Shown: one piece after another, positions 1 to 7,935 of the stretch
How the letters are laid out: the number at the start of each line of letters is the position of its first letter
How positions within the stretch are numbered: the stretch's first letter is position 1
Source of the DNA: an uncultured Prochlorococcus sp.
Lineage (GTDB): Bacteria; Cyanobacteriota; Cyanobacteriia; PCC-6307; Cyanobiaceae
Reading direction: 5' to 3'
Length of the DNA: 64,000 nucleotides
Assembly: GCF_902522795.1 (NCBI RefSeq)
Contig: NZ_CABYWZ010000005.1
Span: forward strand, 1-64,000
The notes under the pieces: model-generated
What the model saw: only the letters and a program-made list of their open reading frames with translations
Told to the model about the DNA's origin: nothing
Databases searched by the model: none
Position numbers and translations under genes: made by a program

Positions 1-12
1 TTTTTGAGATAA

Positions 13-153
13 TTACGATCTATCTTTATTTATTTCTGTTAAAGATTTTCTACCTTCTTTGAGGGTTCTTAAAACAAGCCAAGTTAGAGAGGAAATCATG
101 AGAATTATAAGTGTAATTAGAGAAATATGAGTTGTATCAATATTGTTGGCCAA
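13..153 (-). CDS. possible 46-aa single-span membrane protein
   Basis: The minus strand holds a short open frame starting at a TTG (151-153) and ending at TAA (13-15). The predicted product has a polar N-terminus (LANNIDTTH), one hydrophobic segment of about 18 residues (about 9-27) and a basic, polar tail ending KDRS. That layout suits a very small single-span membrane protein with its tail in the cytosol. No ATG and no convincing ribosome site are visible, and no family is recognised. It lies in a run of similar tiny genes, which is the main reason to list it. It could be chance coding in AT-rich DNA. Confidence 0.3.
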   Translation of the reverse strand: MANNIDTTHISLITLIILMISSLTWLVLRTLKEGRKSLTEINKDRS

Positions 154-191
154 TTATATTAAATTCTATATGAATCTTTAATTTAGAAAAT

Positions 192-374
192 TCAAACGTC
201 TGACCTAGAGTAAGCAGGTATTAGCATTCCACCATCTTGATCATCATTATTGTCGTCATCAAATCCTCCCCCTAGAAGTAATTCAATAATTACAAGTACA
301 GCTAATGGGTAAAGACACCATAATATGGCTGTAAAAGGACTTACTGAGGAAGAAGCCGTGTAAAATTCTGTCAT
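192..374 (-). CDS. 60-aa membrane protein with acidic DDDQDGG-type tail
   Basis: A small protein with one strongly hydrophobic helix (about residues 14-36), then a Gly-rich turn (LLGGG) and a very acidic stretch FDDDNNDDQDGG followed by MLIPAY. The acidic signature resembles the tail of the unrelated-looking 44-aa protein at 1511-1645 (NDDDDQDGGKLI), so the two may be paralogues sharing a C-terminal motif. The function is unknown; the motif could bind metal or a partner protein, but that is inference. The start is an ATG at 372-374, and the gene stands alone on its strand. Confidence 0.6.
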   Translation of the reverse strand: MTEFYTASSSVSPFTAILWCLYPLAVLVIIELLLGGGFDDDNNDDQDGGMLIPAYSRSDV

Positions 375-659
375 AAAATGATATTAATCTAAAGAAACAA
401 CAATTGTGGATCCTTTGGGTAGTGATTTATTCAATATTTCTATAAATATTTTTTAAAAACTTTTCTCTTTCGCACGAATAGATCTTAGGAATGCAAGGAT
501 ATTTTTATTCTTCAAAATCAATTTGGATAATAATTTTCTTGAACCTACTGAGAAACTAATAATGACATAATGAATCACGCAATTGTTATTTTTTATACTT
601 AACAATAATTGTACAATTTTGATTCAAAAACTATTATTTATTTTGATTTTATAAATTCT

Positions 660-785
660 ATGTTTTCTTTCACTTTTGATCCTTTGGCTGCGATATTTGG
701 TATATCAGGAATTGTAGGCTTCTTTTCTTTGTTTCTGCTGCTAAGGGAACTTCCAGTATCAATACAAAGCCAAAAAAGGAATTAG
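660..785 (+). CDS. 41-aa hydrophobic membrane protein
   Basis: An ATG at 660 opens a 41-codon frame ending in TAG at 783-785. The product begins MFSFTFDPLAAIFG, has a long hydrophobic helix (about residues 8-28) and ends in a short polar basic tail (QSQKRN). This is a typical single-span mini-protein, comparable in size to small photosystem or cytochrome b6f subunits, but it does not match any I can name. The roughly 285 bases before it (375-659) show no convincing gene. Composition and helix-plus-basic-tail layout support it moderately. Confidence 0.45.
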   Translation: MFSFTFDPLAAIFGISGIVGFFSLFLLLRELPVSIQSQKRN

Positions 786-854
786 ATTAGAACTTATTCT
801 GTCAGAAAACTAAATTAATATTTTAAATTTAGTATTTAAAAGGCTTGTTAATTA

Positions 855-1025
855 TTACTTATTCCATTGTTTAGAAATAAATTCAAGAAAATCTTTTAGA
901 TCCTCTTCAGGACAATTTGTTTGTTTTTGTAAATCAATGCAAGTTTGCTTTATATTTTCAAAGGCCTTTTTTACTATTTCGTTTTTTTCAATAACTTCAA
1001 AATATTCTTGATCAGTAAAAGGCAT
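855..1025 (-). CDS. 56-aa soluble hypothetical protein
   Basis: ATG at 1023-1025 to TAA at 855-857 encodes a charged, mostly helical protein beginning MPFTDQEYFEVIEKNE. It has two cysteines about 9 residues apart (TCIDLQ... TNCPEE) and a C-terminal aromatic stretch ending SKQWNK. No transmembrane segment is present, unlike its neighbours. The regular mix of charged and hydrophobic residues looks like a real short helical protein. No family is recognised. Confidence 0.5.
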   Translation of the reverse strand: MPFTDQEYFEVIEKNEIVKKAFENIKQTCIDLQKQTNCPEEDLKDFLEFISKQWNK

Positions 1026-1115
1026 AATATTAGTTTCCTTCTTGAAAATTATTTATTAACCATATCTTATCTACATTGACTTAACAGTAAAGAAGAAAAA
1101 ATCTTTTTCTTAAAT

Positions 1116-1391
1116 TTAGCTACCCAATCGATAATGTTTTTTAATACTTTTGGTTACTTCCCATTCGCAGTTAAGTCCAGCAGGAAACTCAACTAGATCT
1201 CCAGCTTTAATCACGTAAATGTCACCGTTTTGGGTACTTATTTTAGCTTGACCTTCAATAATTAAGCAAATTTCCTTATCATCGTAATTCCATTGAAATT
1301 TGCTTGGCTCACATTCCCAAATAGGCCAACTTTTTATTCCATACTGAATTATTACGCTTGCACTACAGGGGGAAGATATTAGAATTTTCAC
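1116..1391 (-). CDS. cupin-domain protein (DUF861/cupin_3 type)
   Basis: A 91-aa single-domain cupin. Residues 33-50 (FQWNYDDKEICLIIEG) form the first cupin strand pair, and residues 62-79 (KAGDLVEFPAGLNCEWEV) the second, followed by the KKHYRL ending typical of the DUF861/EutQ-like cupin_3 group. Small cupins of this group fold as a beta-barrel; the classic metal-binding histidines are not obvious here, so an enzyme role is uncertain. Length and motif spacing match stand-alone family members. It is transcribed alone; the substrate is unknown. Confidence 0.75.
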   Translation of the reverse strand: MKILISSPCSASVIIQYGIKSWPIWECEPSKFQWNYDDKEICLIIEGQAKISTQNGDIYVIKAGDLVEFPAGLNCEWEVTKSIKKHYRLGS

Positions 1392-1510
1392 GAAATAGTT
1401 CGGATGTGTTTTTTCATTTTACAAATTAAAGAAATAATTATTTTCGAGAATGTGTATTTCTTTACTGTCTTTTATTTTTTTTCGTTTATCATAAAAAAAA
1501 TTTCTAATTT

Positions 1511-1645
1511 ATGGATGAGCTTACTGTATTGTCAATTTCGCTATCTATAGCTTCTCTAGGAATATTTTTTTTATTTTTCGCTTCTAATGATGATGATGAC
1601 CAAGATGGAGGTAAGTTGATTAAATCATTAGAAAGAATTAATTAA
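1511..1645 (+). CDS. 44-aa membrane protein with NDDDDQDGGKLI tail
   Basis: ATG at 1511 to TAA at 1643-1645. The product starts MDELTVLSISLSIASLG, has one hydrophobic helix (about residues 5-24) and then the acidic signature SNDDDDQDGGKLI before a basic end (KSLERIN). The same DDxDQDGG pattern occurs in the 60-aa protein at 192-374, on the opposite strand about 1.2 kb away. Matching signature, matching topology and similar size suggest a small family. Its stop overlaps by 4 bases the stop of the convergent 40-aa gene at 1642-1764. Confidence 0.6.
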   Translation: MDELTVLSISLSIASLGIFFLFFASNDDDDQDGGKLIKSLERIN

Positions 1646-1764
1646 TTCCAAGTAAATAAAACATTTAATAGAGATTTATAACCTATAAAACCTGCATAAA
1701 TGCAGCTTAAAAAAATAACATAAACTTCCAAAGTGCCGAGTCTTTTTTTCTTTAATGTTTTCAT
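1642..1764 (-). CDS. 40-aa single-span membrane protein
   Basis: ATG at 1762-1764 to TAA at 1642-1644. It has a basic N-terminus (MKTLKKKRLG), then one hydrophobic helix (about residues 11-27) and a short C-terminal hydrophobic stretch ending FTWN. The strong positive N-terminus predicts the N-end in the cytosol. The 3' end overlaps the convergent gene at 1511-1645 by 4 bases. No family is recognised. Confidence 0.45.
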   Translation of the reverse strand: MKTLKKKRLGTLEVYVIFLSCIYAGFIGYKSLLNVLFTWN

Positions 1765-1841
1765 TGTTTTGAGTGTTTATAGGGTAATTTTATTTAATTT
1801 GATTTTTATTAACATGAGTATTTTTTACATTAACTCAGAGA

Positions 1842-2714
1842 TTAAAGAATTATTAATGTCAAGCCAAAAAATAAAAAACAAGTAAAAAATATTATTTTTT
1901 TTGTAATTTCTCTTTCCTCATTCTTAGCAAAAAATAAGGAAATTACTGGAGATGTGCTTAATAAAGCCCAACCTACTCCTATGGGTAGGGTTTTAAACAC
2001 AACTTGTTGTAGAAATATTCCTATATTTGTTCCAAGAAGTATTGAAATAAAAAATCTTTTTTGTTGTTTTTTGTCTATGTTTTTTAAGAAAAAATTAATC
2101 TTAAATCCTTTTAGACTAATCAAAAAAATTATTGCACCTAATAATCTTATTTCAGTTGTAAGGAAAGGAGATAAATTGCTTTGAAGGAAAACCATCCTTG
2201 ATAAAAGACCTCCAAGAACAGCACATAAAACTGATAAAAAAGGAAAAGCAAAAATCTTAAAGTTATTTTTTTCTGAGAAAGAGGAGTTTTCCTCTCTAAA
2301 ATCGTTACTTTTTCTGAGAATTATGAATAGCGAAATCGTTATTATAATTATTCCAACCCATGATTTAGTTGTTAAATTTTCATTAATAAAAAATTCCCCT
2401 GACAAAGCTGCCATTAATGGAGAAAGAGTTTCTATAGATAAAGTTTTTCTTGTACCAATTGTTTGTAATGACTTTAAATAGAAAGTATCACCTAAACCAA
2501 TACCTATTATCCCACTAATTAGTAGTATAAATATGTTTTTTAATGCAGTTGTAGAACTTAGATTGATAAAAGCAGGTATAAAAATTAAAAAAGCTATTAT
2601 ATTTTTTATTAAATTAATATCTATTGATTTATATTTTTGAGTTTGCGCGCGCCAAATAAAGCAAGCATAAGTCCAAGATGTAGCAGCTCCAAAAGCAGAA
2701 AGGATTCCAATCAA
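1842..2714 (-). CDS. DMT-superfamily (EamA) transporter
   Basis: A 290-aa integral membrane protein with about ten hydrophobic helices in two halves, the EamA repeat layout of drug/metabolite transporters. The N-terminal half begins MIGILSAFGAATSWTYA and contains the family-like region ETLSPLMAALSG; a polar loop (about residues 135-150) separates the halves; the second half holds GVGWALLSTSPVISLFFA. Members export or import small metabolites, and the substrate cannot be told from sequence. It ends in a hydrophobic helix with no tail. It is flanked by tiny membrane genes and may share a transcript with those upstream at 2736-3088. Confidence 0.85.
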   Translation of the reverse strand: MIGILSAFGAATSWTYACFIWRAQTQKYKSIDINLIKNIIAFLIFIPAFINLSSTTALKNIFILLISGIIGIGLGDTFYLKSLQTIGTRKTLSIETLSPLMAALSGEFFINENLTTKSWVGIIIITISLFIILRKSNDFREENSSFSEKNNFKIFAFPFLSVLCAVLGGLLSRMVFLQSNLSPFLTTEIRLLGAIIFLISLKGFKINFFLKNIDKKQQKRFFISILLGTNIGIFLQQVVFKTLPIGVGWALLSTSPVISLFFAKNEEREITKKIIFFTCFLFFGLTLIIL

Positions 2715-2735
2715 AACGAATAATTTTTAAAAATT

Positions 2736-2834
2736 TTATTTAATAAATTGAGTAAATGCTAAAAAGAATACATAAATAAGAATCAAAATCCCCGGTAAGT
2801 ACTGAAGTTGTGTTTTGAAATTATTTTTTTTCAT
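2736..2834 (-). CDS. 32-aa membrane mini-protein
   Basis: ATG at 2832-2834 to TAA at 2736-2738. The product has a polar basic start (MKKNNFKTQLQ), one hydrophobic helix (about residues 13-28) and the end TQFIK. The gene sits 21 bases upstream of the DMT permease and 17 bases downstream of the 78-aa gene, in the same direction, so all three could be co-transcribed. Its layout resembles the 40-aa protein at 1642-1764 (basic start, single helix). Very short, so confidence is limited. Confidence 0.4.
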   Translation of the reverse strand: MKKNNFKTQLQYLPGILILIYVFFLAFTQFIK

Positions 2835-2851
2835 ATTTTCAAAAATTTATT

Positions 2852-3088
2852 TTAAATAGTTTTTTTATTAGAAGGGTACAAACTCTCTAACTTTTTTCTT
2901 CTTTTAACTTTCTCATTAATTCTTTCTTCTTTTTCCTTTTTCTTGATCTCATCATTTATCTTATTTTGTCTATATCCAAACCAAAGTAGAACCCAAATAA
3001 CAGAAGTTATTAAAAGAAGAAAAGTATATTGACCAGTCATAGGAAAACTGGCCTCAGAATATTTAACGTAAGAAAATATTAAACTCAT
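2852..3088 (-). CDS. 78-aa membrane-anchored protein with highly charged tail
   Basis: A single membrane helix (about residues 20-40, TFLLLITSVIWVLLWFGY) is followed by a very basic, charged helical region rich in Lys, Glu and Arg (about 42-68) and a short end SNKKTI. The charged part is likely to form a cytosolic or stromal-side helix or coiled coil. No family is recognised. It heads a run of three same-strand membrane genes ending with the DMT transporter. Confidence 0.6.
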   Translation of the reverse strand: MSLIFSYVKYSEASFPMTGQYTFLLLITSVIWVLLWFGYRQNKINDEIKKKEKEERINEKVKRRKKLESLYPSNKKTI

Positions 3089-3210
3089 TTAATTAAGTTA
3101 AAACATAAAAATAAAGACTGCGTTTATTTTTTTAGAAATTTAAGAATTAGTAAATTGCAACTATTTATTATGTAGTTTTAAAGTTTTTTATTAATTTTTT
3201 TATGGTTTTT

Positions 3211-3234
3211 GGAGTAATTTTTCTTTTTTACTCC
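3211..3234. repeat. 7-bp inverted repeat upstream of the flavoprotein gene
   Basis: GGAGTAA (3211-3217) and TTACTCC (3228-3234) are perfect inverted arms around a T-rich 10-base loop, about 40 bases before the flavoprotein start. No U-run follows on either strand, so this is not a good terminator. It could be an operator or leader hairpin, or chance. Confidence 0.25.
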
Positions 3235-3273
3235 TTGCTATTATCAGATTGAAGCATATTAAATAATAAGTTT

Positions 3274-4518
3274 TTGGAACTTTTTGATTTAGCTGTTATA
3301 GGAGGAGGTGCAGCCGGTTTTATGACAGCAATAACTGCTGCTGAAAATGGAGTAAAAAGAATAATAATTCTTGAAGGAACTTCAAAACTTATGGAGAAAG
3401 TAAGGATTAGTGGAGGGGGAAGATGTAACGTCACTAATGCGACATGGATACCGAATGAACTAATTGAGAATTACCCCAGAGGTGGAATTCAGCTCTTGGA
3501 ATCATTTAATCGTTTTGCTGCTGGAGATGTATACGATTGGTTTGAGAAAAAAGGTTTAAAATTAAAAATTGAGGAAGATCTAAGAGTATTTCCAGTGTCT
3601 AATTCTTCTTCAGATGTTATTGATTGTTTGAGAAAAAGTGCTTTATCAAAAAACGTAGAGATACTAACAAAATTTTTTGTAAAAGAAATTTCAAAAACTC
3701 CAGATAATATATTCAATATTTTTAGTCTTAAAAAAGCAAAGGTAACTGCAAAAAATATTATTCTTTCAACTGGAGGTAATCCAAGCGGATATAAATTAGC
3801 TCAAAATCTTGGACACACCATTGTTAAACCTGTACCATCGCTTTTTACTTTTTCTACAAAAGAACCAAATTTGGATGAATGTAGTGGGGTATCGATAAAG
3901 GGCATAGATATAGAAATTAATTTAAACAATAAGAATTTTCAAAATAGAGGCGATTTACTCATAACGCATTGGGGGTTTAGTGGGCCAGCAGTATTAAAAC
4001 TTTCATCAATTGCAGCAAGGGAACTTTATAGCCAAAAATATAAATTTAATTTAATCATTAAATGGTCTTCTTTAAGTTATGAGGATTTAAAAGAAAAAAT
4101 TAATTATTTAAGATTAAATAAAGGCAAGGTGAATCTTATTAATAGTAGACCTGTTCCACTATTAACAAAAAGATTATGGATTTTTTTATTAAAGAAAATA
4201 GGTATTGATAAAGAGAAAAAGTGGGCTGATTTACTGGCGGATGAAAGAGAGAAAATGATAAGTACTCTAATGAGGGATAAATATATAATTTCAGGCAAAG
4301 GTCCATTTGGAGAGGAATTTGTTACTTCCGGAGGCGTAAAAATTAATGAGGTTAATTTTAAAAGTATGGAGAGCTTAATTTGTCCAGGGTTATTTTTTTC
4401 TGGAGAAGTTTTGGATGTTGATGGGATCACTGGTGGATTTAATTTTCAACATTGTTGGACAAGTGGATGGATCGCTGGGATGGCAGTCTCAAAGTTAAAT
4501 CAGTCAATAATAAATTAA
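3274..4518 (+). CDS. NAD(P)/FAD-dependent oxidoreductase, BaiN/HI0933 family
   Basis: A 414-aa flavoprotein. The N-terminal dinucleotide-binding motif VIGGGAAGFMTAI (about residues 8-20) binds the FAD ADP moiety; SGGGRCNVTN (about 46-55) and the C-terminal GEVLDVDGITGGFN block are hallmarks of the HI0933/BaiN family. Length matches the family (about 400 aa). The in vivo substrate of this group in cyanobacteria is not settled. The start used is TTG at 3274, directly before the FAD motif; the upstream in-frame stop leaves little choice. No obvious ribosome site is present. Confidence 0.9.
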   Translation: MELFDLAVIGGGAAGFMTAITAAENGVKRIIILEGTSKLMEKVRISGGGRCNVTNATWIPNELIENYPRGGIQLLESFNRFAAGDVYDWFEKKGLKLKIEEDLRVFPVSNSSSDVIDCLRKSALSKNVEILTKFFVKEISKTPDNIFNIFSLKKAKVTAKNIILSTGGNPSGYKLAQNLGHTIVKPVPSLFTFSTKEPNLDECSGVSIKGIDIEINLNNKNFQNRGDLLITHWGFSGPAVLKLSSIAARELYSQKYKFNLIIKWSSLSYEDLKEKINYLRLNKGKVNLINSRPVPLLTKRLWIFLLKKIGIDKEKKWADLLADEREKMISTLMRDKYIISGKGPFGEEFVTSGGVKINEVNFKSMESLICPGLFFSGEVLDVDGITGGFNFQHCWTSGWIAGMAVSKLNQSIIN

Positions 4519-4637
4519 AAAGTAATAAATCAGTAAGTAACAATTCAATAAGTTTATCTTTTTTTTATTAAGGATTAGATGGAAAAAGTTTTTTGAAGAA
4601 ACTTTAATTTTAAAGTTTTAATTATTGGTGAAGATTA

Positions 4638-5387
4638 ATGCAGAATCTTGTATCAAAAAAAGAAGAAGAGGAAAGAAGATTAAAAGCTTTAGCAGAATAT
4701 AGGATTTTGGGAACGAAGCCAGAATCATGTTATGACGATATTACAAAAATTGCTGCTACAACCTGTAATGTGCCTATTTCTTTAATGACATTGGTAGACA
4801 AAGATAAACAATGGTTTAAATCCAAAATAGGACTTCAATTATCAGAAACAAGAAGAGATTGGTCTTTTTGTACCCATGCAATAAAAGAAAATAGTCCATT
4901 AATTATTCATGATGCTTTCCAAGATGAAAGGTTTATAAATAATCCATTGGTAACAGGAGACCCCAAGATTCGTTTTTATGCAGGTTTTCCCCTTAGAAAT
5001 AGTGATGGTAATAAACTTGGAACTCTTTGTGTAATAGACAGAAAGCCAGGAAATCTAACTACACAACAATTCAATATTATGGAATTATTATCCAAGCAAA
5101 TAGTTTCATTTTTAGAGCTTCGAAAAAAGTCATTGAACTTGCTAGATGCGTTGTCTAACTTGCACAAACAGGAAGGTATTTTATCTGTCTGTTCATATTG
5201 CAGAGAAGTCAAAAATAACGAGGGAGATTGGATGCATTTAGAAAAATATCTTTCGAAAATTAGTGATATTAGATTCAGTCATGGGGTTTGTGATAATTGT
5301 ATGGAAAAACATTTCCCAGATGTAATCGAAGTATGGAATAAAAAGGATTTCTTTGAAGATGGTCAGAAAAGGTTTTTAGAGTCCTAG
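4638..5387 (+). CDS. GAF-domain protein with C-terminal zinc-ribbon-like CxxC pair
   Basis: The 249-aa product has an N-terminal helix, a GAF domain (about residues 25-165, including the conserved region RFYAGFPLRNSDGNKLGTLCVID) and a C-terminal segment with CSYC (185-188) and CDNC (218-221), which could bind Zn or another metal. No histidine-kinase, cyclase or phosphodiesterase domain follows, so it is a stand-alone sensor or adaptor. Known families pair the same CxxC tail with receiver or GAF domains. The GAF ligand cannot be told; no obvious bilin-attachment cysteine site of the phytochrome type is seen. ATG is preceded by GGTGAAG. Confidence 0.85.
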   Translation: MQNLVSKKEEEERRLKALAEYRILGTKPESCYDDITKIAATTCNVPISLMTLVDKDKQWFKSKIGLQLSETRRDWSFCTHAIKENSPLIIHDAFQDERFINNPLVTGDPKIRFYAGFPLRNSDGNKLGTLCVIDRKPGNLTTQQFNIMELLSKQIVSFLELRKKSLNLLDALSNLHKQEGILSVCSYCREVKNNEGDWMHLEKYLSKISDIRFSHGVCDNCMEKHFPDVIEVWNKKDFFEDGQKRFLES

Positions 5388-5475
5388 ATTCAATACCTGA
5401 CTTTTTATTGTTTAATTTATTTTCTAAACAAATTCTTTATTTGGTGGTTAGTATTGTATAAATTTTTACTAGAAA

Positions 5476-5961
5476 ATGTTATTAGGAACTTTATTGACAG
5501 GTGAAATTGCTAAAAGTGCATTAGTAGCATATGTTCATTATTTAGGAATAATATTGTGTTTCGGTTCTCTTTTGTTTGAAAGATTGACTCTCAAAGTAGG
5601 TCTTAATAGAAATGAGACGATCTCAATGATAATTGCAGATGTGGTTTATGGTTTAGCAGGAGTTGCGATTTTAGTTACTGGGATTTTGCGTGTTAAGTAT
5701 TTTGGTCAAGGAGGTGATTTCTATACAGGTAATCCTGTGTTTTGGATAAAGGTTTCTCTTTATATTATTGTGGGGTTACTTTCTTTATATCCAACAACAA
5801 CCTATATCTTATGGGCCATTCCATTAAGTAAGAATAAATTACCTGAAATATCTGAAAATCTAGTCAAGAGGTTCAGACTAATCATCACTACTGAATTAGT
5901 GGGCTTTGCAACAATACCTTTGTTTGCCACTCTCATGGCTAGAGGTGTAGGTTTAGGTTGA
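5476..5961 (+). CDS. DUF2214 family membrane protein
   Basis: The 161-aa product has four hydrophobic helices (about residues 15-35, 52-72, 88-112 and 132-155), with the loop containing RVKYFGQGGDFYTGNPVFWIK between helices 2 and 3, which is typical of DUF2214 proteins of cyanobacteria and proteobacteria. The function is unknown. The stop overlaps the TTG start of the DUF1643 gene, so the two are probably translated from one transcript. Confidence 0.85.
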   Translation: MLLGTLLTGEIAKSALVAYVHYLGIILCFGSLLFERLTLKVGLNRNETISMIIADVVYGLAGVAILVTGILRVKYFGQGGDFYTGNPVFWIKVSLYIIVGLLSLYPTTTYILWAIPLSKNKLPEISENLVKRFRLIITTELVGFATIPLFATLMARGVGLG

Positions 5962-6500
5962 ATAATTTATTCCTAGAAAGAAATTGTTTAATAAGTGCAA
6001 ACAAACTATATAGATGGAGTTTAAGTTATAACATTTCTAATTCTAGAAAAGAGATTATCTTTATTGGTTTAAATCCCTCATTATCGGATGAAGTTTTCTT
6101 GGACAACACAACAAAAAAGATAATCAAAATTTCGAAAAACAATAATTATGGCAAAGTTAAATTAATCAATTTATTTGCTCTTATTTCAAGTAATCCAGGA
6201 AGACTCTTTAATCACAAAAACCCTGTTGGGTATTTAAACAATAATCATATTTATAAAAACTTAAAACACTGGTCTGAAAATAAAAATTGTGATTTATGGT
6301 TAGGTTGGGGTAACAAAGGGAAATTTCTAAATAGAAATAAAAGAATATTAAAAAAAATAATGCAATATAACTCAATCAGAAAAAATAATTTTGATAATCC
6401 TCTTGGACCGCTTTTAATTAAGAAAACAATCAAAGATAATCCAATACATCCTCTATACTGTTCTGATAATTCCATTCTCAAAGATTTAAAAATGATTTGA
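5958..6500 (+). CDS. DUF1643 family protein
   Basis: The 180-aa soluble protein carries the DUF1643 signature: IFIGLNPSLSDEVFLDNTT (about residues 34-52), KVKLINLFALISSNP, and later WLGWGNKG. Members are small proteins of unknown function, sometimes linked to phage or restriction regions. The only plausible start is the TTG at 5958, which overlaps the preceding stop (TTGA), suggesting translational coupling. The C-terminal part is basic and more variable. Confidence 0.8.
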   Translation: MNNLFLERNCLISANKLYRWSLSYNISNSRKEIIFIGLNPSLSDEVFLDNTTKKIIKISKNNNYGKVKLINLFALISSNPGRLFNHKNPVGYLNNNHIYKNLKHWSENKNCDLWLGWGNKGKFLNRNKRILKKIMQYNSIRKNNFDNPLGPLLIKKTIKDNPIHPLYCSDNSILKDLKMI

Positions 6501-6565
6501 TGCAAAGGTTTCAGAGGCAATTAATTTAAGCTTATGTTAAAGTAACTTTAAGAACGGGTTAAATT

Positions 6566-6694
6566 ATGAGTAACACAAAGCAACTGCAAAAACTTAAAAA
6601 CTTAAATGTAAAAGCAGAAAAATGCCTTACAAGAGATAAAGCACAAAAAATATTGATAAAGGCTAATAAGGCTCAGAGTAAAATAAATTTTTAA
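6566..6694 (+). CDS. 42-aa basic hypothetical protein
   Basis: ATG at 6566 to TAA at 6692-6694. The product is very Lys-rich and helical (MSNTKQLQKLKNLNVKAEKC...), with one cysteine and no membrane segment. Its amphipathic Leu/Ile-Lys pattern suggests a single helix that could bind nucleic acid or a protein partner; this is inference. It lies between DUF1643 and pirin with clear gaps on both sides. Confidence 0.5.
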   Translation: MSNTKQLQKLKNLNVKAEKCLTRDKAQKILIKANKAQSKINF

Positions 6695-6788
6695 ATTTGA
6701 TATTTGCTTTTTTTAGGAATAATTTATCAAAAAAATTTTACAAATATTTTTCTAATTATTTAGAATTTTTTTATTCTATTTAATTTTG

Positions 6789-7520
6789 ATGGTTTTTAAT
6801 ATTATTAAGATAAGAAAATCCGATGATAGATTTTTATCAAGAAGAGATTGGCTGCATTCAATGCATTCATTTTCTTTCGCAGAGCATAGAGATCCAAAAT
6901 GGGATAATTTTGGGAAAATTAGAGTTATAAACGAAGATATTATTTCTCCTAATGCAGGATTTAATACACATTCTCATGCAAATATGGAAATAATTACTGT
7001 CGTAACAAAAGGAGCAATAACTCATAGAGACTCTTTAAACAATCTTGGAAAAATTCACAAAGATGAAGTACAAGTTATGTCTGCAGGTACTGGAATCTCT
7101 CATAGTGAGAAGAATGAAGAAAATGAGAACTGTAAGTTGTTCCAGATTTGGATAGACACTAAAAAAGAAAATATCAAACCTCGATATGATCAAATTTCAT
7201 TAAATCAAAAGTTGTGGGAAAATCTTATTTTTAATTACAAAGACGGTAAAAAAAATAAGCTTTTTCTAAATCAAAGTATCTCTTTATGGCGTTGTAAATA
7301 TAAGCCAATTAAAGAAAAAAAATTGCCATTAGAAATAGATAAATATAATTGGATACAAATAATAGAAGGTAATCTTTTATTAAAAAGTAAAGACTCTAAT
7401 TCAAAGATATTTCTCGAATCTGGAGATGGCTTGGGTTTTGAAGTTAATTATTATGATGATGTCTCTATAGATACTGAAAAAGACTTAGATTTTCTCTTAT
7501 TTTCAATGCCTTCCTTATAA
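6789..7520 (+). CDS. pirin family protein (YhhW-like)
   Basis: The 243-aa bicupin belongs to the pirin family: residues 20-60 hold SMHSFSFAEHRDPKWDNFG, and the metal-binding histidines lie in FNTHSHANMEIITVV and in HRDSLNN/GISHSEKNEE. Some bacterial pirins are quercetin 2,3-dioxygenases and others regulate metabolic enzymes; the role here is unknown. The start chosen is ATG at 6789; an adjacent in-frame TTG at 6786 would add one residue. Its second cupin is less conserved, as is usual. It appears monocistronic. Confidence 0.9.
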   Translation: MVFNIIKIRKSDDRFLSRRDWLHSMHSFSFAEHRDPKWDNFGKIRVINEDIISPNAGFNTHSHANMEIITVVTKGAITHRDSLNNLGKIHKDEVQVMSAGTGISHSEKNEENENCKLFQIWIDTKKENIKPRYDQISLNQKLWENLIFNYKDGKKNKLFLNQSISLWRCKYKPIKEKKLPLEIDKYNWIQIIEGNLLLKSKDSNSKIFLESGDGLGFEVNYYDDVSIDTEKDLDFLLFSMPSL

Positions 7521-7528
7521 TTAATCTG

Positions 7529-7849
7529 TTACTTTTCCCCATCAACTCCTTTATTAAATGCATTTAAGGCTTGCAAAGCCATATTAAGGTGAACTTCCAT
7601 AGCACCAAGTGCAATTAAAGAATTTGGTGATTTATCTTTAAGTGTATTCTCTTTTCTTTTTGATAACTCATTAACTACCTTCTTAGTTGAAGCTTCCCAA
7701 TTATTTATTAACTCTTCAAATTCTCTTTTTTCAGGACTTTCAATTTCTGCTAATTCATCAGAAAAATGAGCATCTTTTTGTGCCTTAAGCATCAAGTAAC
7801 TTAATTTTTTATGACTTATTGCTTGAGGTAAATTGTTAGATTCACTCAT
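7529..7849 (-). CDS. 106-aa conserved-looking hypothetical protein
   Basis: A charged, all-helical protein with no membrane segment. Its central region has Glu/Lys-rich helices (about residues 25-80) and a C-terminal amphipathic helix (GAMEVHLNMALQALNAF). The length and composition look like a small cyanobacterial helical-bundle protein; no named family is recognised. It converges tail-to-tail with pirin, 8 bases apart. Confidence 0.65.
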   Translation of the reverse strand: MSESNNLPQAISHKKLSYLMLKAQKDAHFSDELAEIESPEKREFEELINNWEASTKKVVNELSKRKENTLKDKSPNSLIALGAMEVHLNMALQALNAFNKGVDGEK

Positions 7850-7935
7850 TGCTAGTAGTTAATTTATAGTCAAAATCTAACTAATTAAGTAAATATTTGC
7901 TAGTGGGTAAGCGGTTGTGATGACCGACCTGAAAA

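Noticed and set aside
3228-3434. 68-aa minus-strand frame opposite the flavoprotein start
   Set aside because: It is an antisense shadow of the flavoprotein's N-terminus, with no independent signal.
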